The notes beneath the pieces are model-generated. The model ran no database searches, had not been told where the DNA came from, and worked only from the letters and a program-made list of their open reading frames with translations. A program made the position numbers and the translations under genes. Below are positions 4,746-8,000 of a DNA stretch of 8,000 nucleotides, in pieces. How positions within the stretch are numbered: position 1 is the stretch's first letter; every line of letters begins with the position of its first letter. The stretch is taken from positions 1 to 8,000 of the forward strand of contig DQHS01000337.1 of the NCBI GenBank assembly GCA_003524365.1. Direction: 5' to 3'. Source of the DNA: Cellvibrio sp. GTDB lineage: Bacteria; Pseudomonadota; Gammaproteobacteria; Pseudomonadales; Cellvibrionaceae.

Positions 4746-5960
4746 CTAGATCAGGTTTCTTCGCAATACAGTTAACAACTCGCGCGCTTCATGCGGGGTC
4801 AAACGCTTGCCATAAGGGTCGCGAACACGCACGACAAAATTACCTTCCTTGCCCGTCACTACAATCAAATAGCCTGGGGCATCGGGCAGTACTTTTTCTT
4901 CATCACGATCGGAGCGCGGAGCCTTTTCAAAGGCATCGCCAGTCAACATATTGGTTTTCAGCTGCGCCAGAGTATAGGGCGAGGTCGGTGCTTTGGGGTT
5001 CAAACCTATGCGGAAAGTACGTTTGAACCAACCCGGCTTGGCCTCTTCAGGATCGAGATAATGAACATAGAAAAGACCCGCTTCGGTGTCGGTATCGAAA
5101 GTGGTAAAGCCATCGCGTTTTGCTGCGTAGGTCAGGGTGGCAAACGCGCGTTGACGATCTAATTTAATAGTCATTAACGGCTCATTACCCGCAACGCCCA
5201 AATTCGCTTTTACCGAACCGCCAATCGCTTGCGCAAGCAGTGATGTACCACCTTCGGCCGTTTCACTTGCCAGAGTTGCTGCCAATTCATCCAGCATCCA
5301 TTTTTCGCGCTCGGGGTTAACCGATCGGCGCGGCCAGCCCATATCAGGTGCAGGTTTTTCTGCGACGGGAACACTCATATGGGTGATGTGGATTTCAGTC
5401 GTTTCCGGTTGCACACCCTGATCGATCTGCAGGCGGTATCTATCGTAGGTCGATAAATCAGTCTTAAATTGCAGCCAGCTGGTTTCGATAATGCCTTTAC
5501 CAATATCTGCTTTGCTCACTGCCAAAGTATTCACGTTAAGGAAGTTGCGGATACGCGGCCACACTTCACCGGGAGCGGCATTCAGGAGAATCCAGCTCTC
5601 GCTGCCAACACGTTGGATCTTGACATTTTCCTGCTCCAGGTTTGCCGATAACGGCATGGGGCGCGGAATTTCATAATCATCTGCAGTCGGGTCGTAACCG
5701 AAGTCGGTCGCTGTGATCTTCGGAATTGGATAAAGCTCGCCCATGGTTTCCGATTTTTTGCCAGCAGGTAAAACCAGCGGTGGAATATTGTCGGCCTTAA
5801 CGTAATCGCCTTCACGATTGCGGAATACACCCTCATCGCCAAAAAACATTCCGCAACCAGAGAGGGAAATCGTCAAGCTCGCAATCAGTAACGCCAGGAG
5901 CGGGCGCTTGATCGGCACTAAAGAAGTTGTTGTTATGGTCATTGCTTTAATTGGACTCAT
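4746..5960 (-). CDS. bamC: Outer membrane protein assembly factor BamC (lipoprotein, formerly NlpB)
   Basis: BamC is the accessory lipoprotein of the BAM complex, which inserts beta-barrel proteins into the outer membrane, and it binds BamD through its flexible N-terminus. The 404 residues are somewhat longer than E. coli BamC (344). The signal peptide ends at lipobox LSGC with C36. An extended, proline-rich stretch (about 37-110) corresponds to the BamD-binding segment. The first helix-grip domain starts around the WILLNAAPGEVWPRIRNFL region (about 120-215), and the second lies around 255-404, ending in HEARELLTVLRRNLI. The ATG at 5960 with GAG seven bases upstream is preferred over the in-frame ATG at 5942, which lacks a ribosome binding site. 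The gene is 37 bp downstream of dapA, the same neighbour as in E. coli and Pseudomonas. The family is divergent in sequence, so context carries part of the call. Confidence 0.93.
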   Translation of the reverse strand: MSPIKAMTITTTSLVPIKRPLLALLIASLTISLSGCGMFFGDEGVFRNREGDYVKADNIPPLVLPAGKKSETMGELYPIPKITATDFGYDPTADDYEIPRPMPLSANLEQENVKIQRVGSESWILLNAAPGEVWPRIRNFLNVNTLAVSKADIGKGIIETSWLQFKTDLSTYDRYRLQIDQGVQPETTEIHITHMSVPVAEKPAPDMGWPRRSVNPEREKWMLDELAATLASETAEGGTSLLAQAIGGSVKANLGVAGNEPLMTIKLDRQRAFATLTYAAKRDGFTTFDTDTEAGLFYVHYLDPEEAKPGWFKRTFRIGLNPKAPTSPYTLAQLKTNMLTGDAFEKAPRSDRDEEKVLPDAPGYLIVVTGKEGNFVVRVRDPYGKRLTPHEARELLTVLRRNLI

Positions 5961-5997
5961 GAATCATCTCGTCGACAACCTGCAAGCAGGAATTGGA

Positions 5998-6870
5998 TTA
6001 AATCCCGGCAGCCTGCATGGCTGTTTTAACCTGTTGGTGATACTGCTCTGACAGACGCGTCAGTGGCAGGCGAATACCCGATTGGATCAAACCCAATTGT
6101 TCAACCGCCCATTTGACGGGAATCGGGTTGGACTCAACAAACATGGCGGTATGCAAAGGCAGCAAACGTTCATTAATCGCACGCGCTTCCTCTGCATTAC
6201 CGGCCAAGGCCAATACACACATACGTGCAATGGCAGCAGGTACGACATTCGCCGTGACAGAAATATCCCCTTTGCCCCCTAAAAGAATTAAATCGACAGC
6301 CGTTGCATCATCGCCCGAGATAATCGCAAAGCTGGAGGGAGCTTGTTCAATCAACAATTTAGCGCGTTCAAGATCGCCGGTTGCCTCTTTAATACCGATG
6401 ATATTGGGCACTTTCGCCAAACGCAGCGCCGTTTCCGGTTTCATATCCACACCCGTGCGACCGGGAACATTGTAGAGAAACTGTGGAATAGCAACAGCTT
6501 TGGCGATATGGGCATGATGGAGGAACAAGCCTTCTTGGGTCGGCTTGTTGTAGTAAGGCGTCACCAATAAACAGGCATCAACCCCCGCATCTTTAGCAGC
6601 TTGAGTTAATTCGACGGCCTCAGAGGTAGAGTTAGCGCCAGTACCGGCAATAACAGGAATACGGCCATTCACTTGATCGACTATTTTTTTAATTACCGCC
6701 AAATGCTCGTTCACGTTTAGCGTTGCCGACTCACCAGTCGTACCCACTGCCACAATGGCGTGTGTGCCCTGCTCCAGATGCCAGTCCACCAACTTATGCA
6801 GGCTCGCCCAGTCGAGGGAATTGTCTGCATTCATCGGGGTTACCAGGGCAACCATACTGCCTTGAATCAT
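5998..6870 (-). CDS. dapA: 4-hydroxy-tetrahydrodipicolinate synthase
   Basis: This cytoplasmic enzyme condenses pyruvate with aspartate semialdehyde, the first committed step to diaminopimelate and lysine. The 290 residues match the family (E. coli 292). Catalytic residues align at E. coli numbering: T44 and T45 in VGTTGES, Y107 in TPYYNKP, Y133 in FLYNVPGRTG, R138, and the Schiff-base lysine K161 in GIKEATGD. The ATG at 6868-6870 is preceded by GGAG six bases upstream. It is followed after 37 bp by bamC with no convincing terminator, so the two are probably co-transcribed. The product supplies peptidoglycan precursors, so it is envelope-related like bamC. No lysine riboswitch is visible in the 135 bases upstream. 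Confidence 0.98.
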   Translation of the reverse strand: MIQGSMVALVTPMNADNSLDWASLHKLVDWHLEQGTHAIVAVGTTGESATLNVNEHLAVIKKIVDQVNGRIPVIAGTGANSTSEAVELTQAAKDAGVDACLLVTPYYNKPTQEGLFLHHAHIAKAVAIPQFLYNVPGRTGVDMKPETALRLAKVPNIIGIKEATGDLERAKLLIEQAPSSFAIISGDDATAVDLILLGGKGDISVTANVVPAAIARMCVLALAGNAEEARAINERLLPLHTAMFVESNPIPVKWAVEQLGLIQSGIRLPLTRLSEQYHQQVKTAMQAAGI

Positions 6871-7005
6871 CGGGAGCTCCGTTAGATAGCGAAATAATGT
6901 AGCGATAAAAGTTGGGAAATCAGGGTGACGAAATAACGAAAGGCGCCATGGTACTGAGTGGGGCCAGACGAAACAAGCAAAACACCATCAAGAGAGGATG
7001 AATCC
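6871..7005. other. Intergenic region between nadA and dapA
   Basis: The 135 bases should hold the dapA promoter. Apart from the dapA ribosome binding site (GGAG near 6877-6880), I find no convincing promoter, no strong hairpin with a T-run after nadA, and no riboswitch-like structure. Short A+T-rich words such as CGAAATAA recur but look incidental. Confidence 0.5.
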
Positions 7006-8000
7006 TTATTTTTTAAAATCGAGCATGCGCTGCAGCGGAATCATCGCCAACCTACCCAGCTCTGGATCGACATGGATTTCATTGTCGCTGCGCTCAAATA
7101 CGGTCACTAAATTGTCCAGCACATTCATTGCCATCCAAGGACAATTGGCACAGGAACGGCAAGTCGCACCACTGCCGGCAGTAGGGGCGATGTGGAAAAT
7201 TTTATCGGGATTGAGCTGCTGCATTTTGTAGAAAATACCCTGATCAGTCGCAACGATAAATTCGCGATTAGGGAGGGTTTGCGCCGCTTTAATCAATTGC
7301 GATGTTGAACCGACAACATCCGCCAGATCGACCACCGCTTTGGGTGATTCAGGATGAACCAGTACGGCCGCATCGGGATACAGGATTTTGAGATCCTCTA
7401 CCCCTTTTGCCTTGAACTCCTCATGAACGATACAAGCACCGTCCCACAAGAGGACGTCGGCACCGGTTTTTTGCTGCACATAACCACCGAGGTGCTTATC
7501 CGGTGCCCAAAGGATTTTTTTGCCCTGGCGATCCAGATAATCCACCACATCCAGCGCAATACTAGAGGTGACCACCCAGTCAGCACGGGCTTTCACCGCA
7601 GCAGATGTATTGGCGTAGACAACGACAGTGCGATCAGGGTGTTGATCGCAAAAAGCCGAAAACTCATCGATAGGGCAACCCAGATCGAGCGAGCAGGTCG
7701 CCTCAAGTGTGGGCATAAGCACACGCTTTTCCGGCGTGAGGATTTTGGCGGTCTCGCCCATAAACTTTACACCGGCGACAATCAAGGTATCGGCCGAATG
7801 ATTTTTACCAAAACGCGCCATCTCAAGCGAATCGGACACGCAACCGCCTGTCTCTTCCGCGAGCGCTTGTATTAGGGGATCAGTGTAGTAATGCGCAACC
7901 AACACAGCATTGTGTTGTTTGAGTAGCGTTTTGATGCGAAGTTTGTAATCGGCTTCTTGCTCAGGCGTGTATTGTGGTGCGCTCCATACACGGGCGAGAT
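7006..8000 (-). CDS. nadA: Quinolinate synthase, 5' end beyond window edge
   Basis: NadA is a cytoplasmic 4Fe-4S enzyme that condenses iminoaspartate with dihydroxyacetone phosphate to quinolinate in de novo NAD synthesis. The frame is open to the right edge, giving 330 residues of an enzyme usually near 350. Codons upstream of 7905 read as normal NadA sequence (for example TPEQEADYKLRIKTLLKQHN), so the GTG at 7903-7905 is an internal valine, not a start. Visible motifs are HYYTD, GVKFMGETAKIL, ATCSLDLGCP with the first cluster cysteine, YANTSAAVKA, TSSIAL, WDGACIVHE with the second, HPES, and the C-terminal CxxCxxC (bases 7141-7161), whose last Cys (NCPWM) is the third cluster ligand in known NadA enzymes. 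The true start and regulatory region lie outside the window. Confidence 0.97.
   Translation of the reverse strand, partial: LARVWSAPQYTPEQEADYKLRIKTLLKQHNAVLVAHYYTDPLIQALAEETGGCVSDSLEMARFGKNHSADTLIVAGVKFMGETAKILTPEKRVLMPTLEATCSLDLGCPIDEFSAFCDQHPDRTVVVYANTSAAVKARADWVVTSSIALDVVDYLDRQGKKILWAPDKHLGGYVQQKTGADVLLWDGACIVHEEFKAKGVEDLKILYPDAAVLVHPESPKAVVDLADVVGSTSQLIKAAQTLPNREFIVATDQGIFYKMQQLNPDKIFHIAPTAGSGATCRSCANCPWMAMNVLDNLVTVFERSDNEIHVDPELGRLAMIPLQRMLDFKK

Noticed and set aside
5979..5990. CCTGC-AA-GCAGG inverted repeat between dapA and bamC as a terminator
   Set aside because: The two-base loop is too tight and no T-run follows; it is unlikely to stop transcription before bamC.
7354..7875. Long plus-strand frame opposite nadA (173 codons)
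   Set aside because: It lies wholly antisense to a well-supported nadA, and its sequence resembles no family I recognise; other long frames opposite purC, bamC and dapA are rejected likewise.
7903..7905. GTG as the nadA start
   Set aside because: The frame continues upstream to the window edge with NadA-like sequence, so this codon is internal.

Overview
The window is a chromosomal segment of a Gram-negative gammaproteobacterium. The run nadA, dapA, bamC, a YycJ-type metallo-beta-lactamase gene and purC resembles the arrangement in Pseudomonas and relatives. BamC and the OmpA-type lipoprotein imply an outer membrane. The moderate G+C content, together with an LRR lipoprotein and a BlaI/M56 pair, would suit the Cellvibrio/Cellvibrionaceae group, but that placement is inference. 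Ten genes are visible and nine lie on the minus strand; the exception is the LRR lipoprotein gene (2237-2758).

Right part (3194-8000), housekeeping, all minus. Read in transcription order this is nadA (NAD biosynthesis, 5' end beyond the right edge), dapA (lysine/diaminopimelate biosynthesis), bamC (outer-membrane protein assembly lipoprotein), an MBL-fold hydrolase whose ATG directly follows the bamC stop codon, and purC (purine biosynthesis). A strong hairpin with a T-tract at 3152-3174 closes this run. dapA, bamC, MBL and purC look like one transcription unit.

Middle part (1344-3193), envelope and signalling. A single-domain PilZ protein (GTG start, minus) is convergent with the LRR lipoprotein gene (plus). 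They share a GC-rich hairpin that overlaps the pilZ stop codon. The LRR gene is divergent from a YiaD-like OmpA-family lipoprotein gene (minus), which ends in its own intrinsic terminator at 1344-1375.

Left part (1-1300), a two-gene regulatory cassette, minus. A BlaI/MecI-family winged-helix repressor is followed after 40 bp by an M56-family (BlaR1/MecR1-like) membrane metallopeptidase, cut by the left edge after 242 residues. The region upstream of blaI holds three perfect copies of TGCTA-N6-TAGCA placed around a recognisable sigma70-type promoter (TTGACT-16-TAAATT). This is the most informative non-coding signal here: an autoregulated repressor/protease switch whose inducer and other targets are not visible. 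No mobile element, CRISPR array, tRNA or rRNA was seen, and no gene-free stretch exceeds 300 bases.
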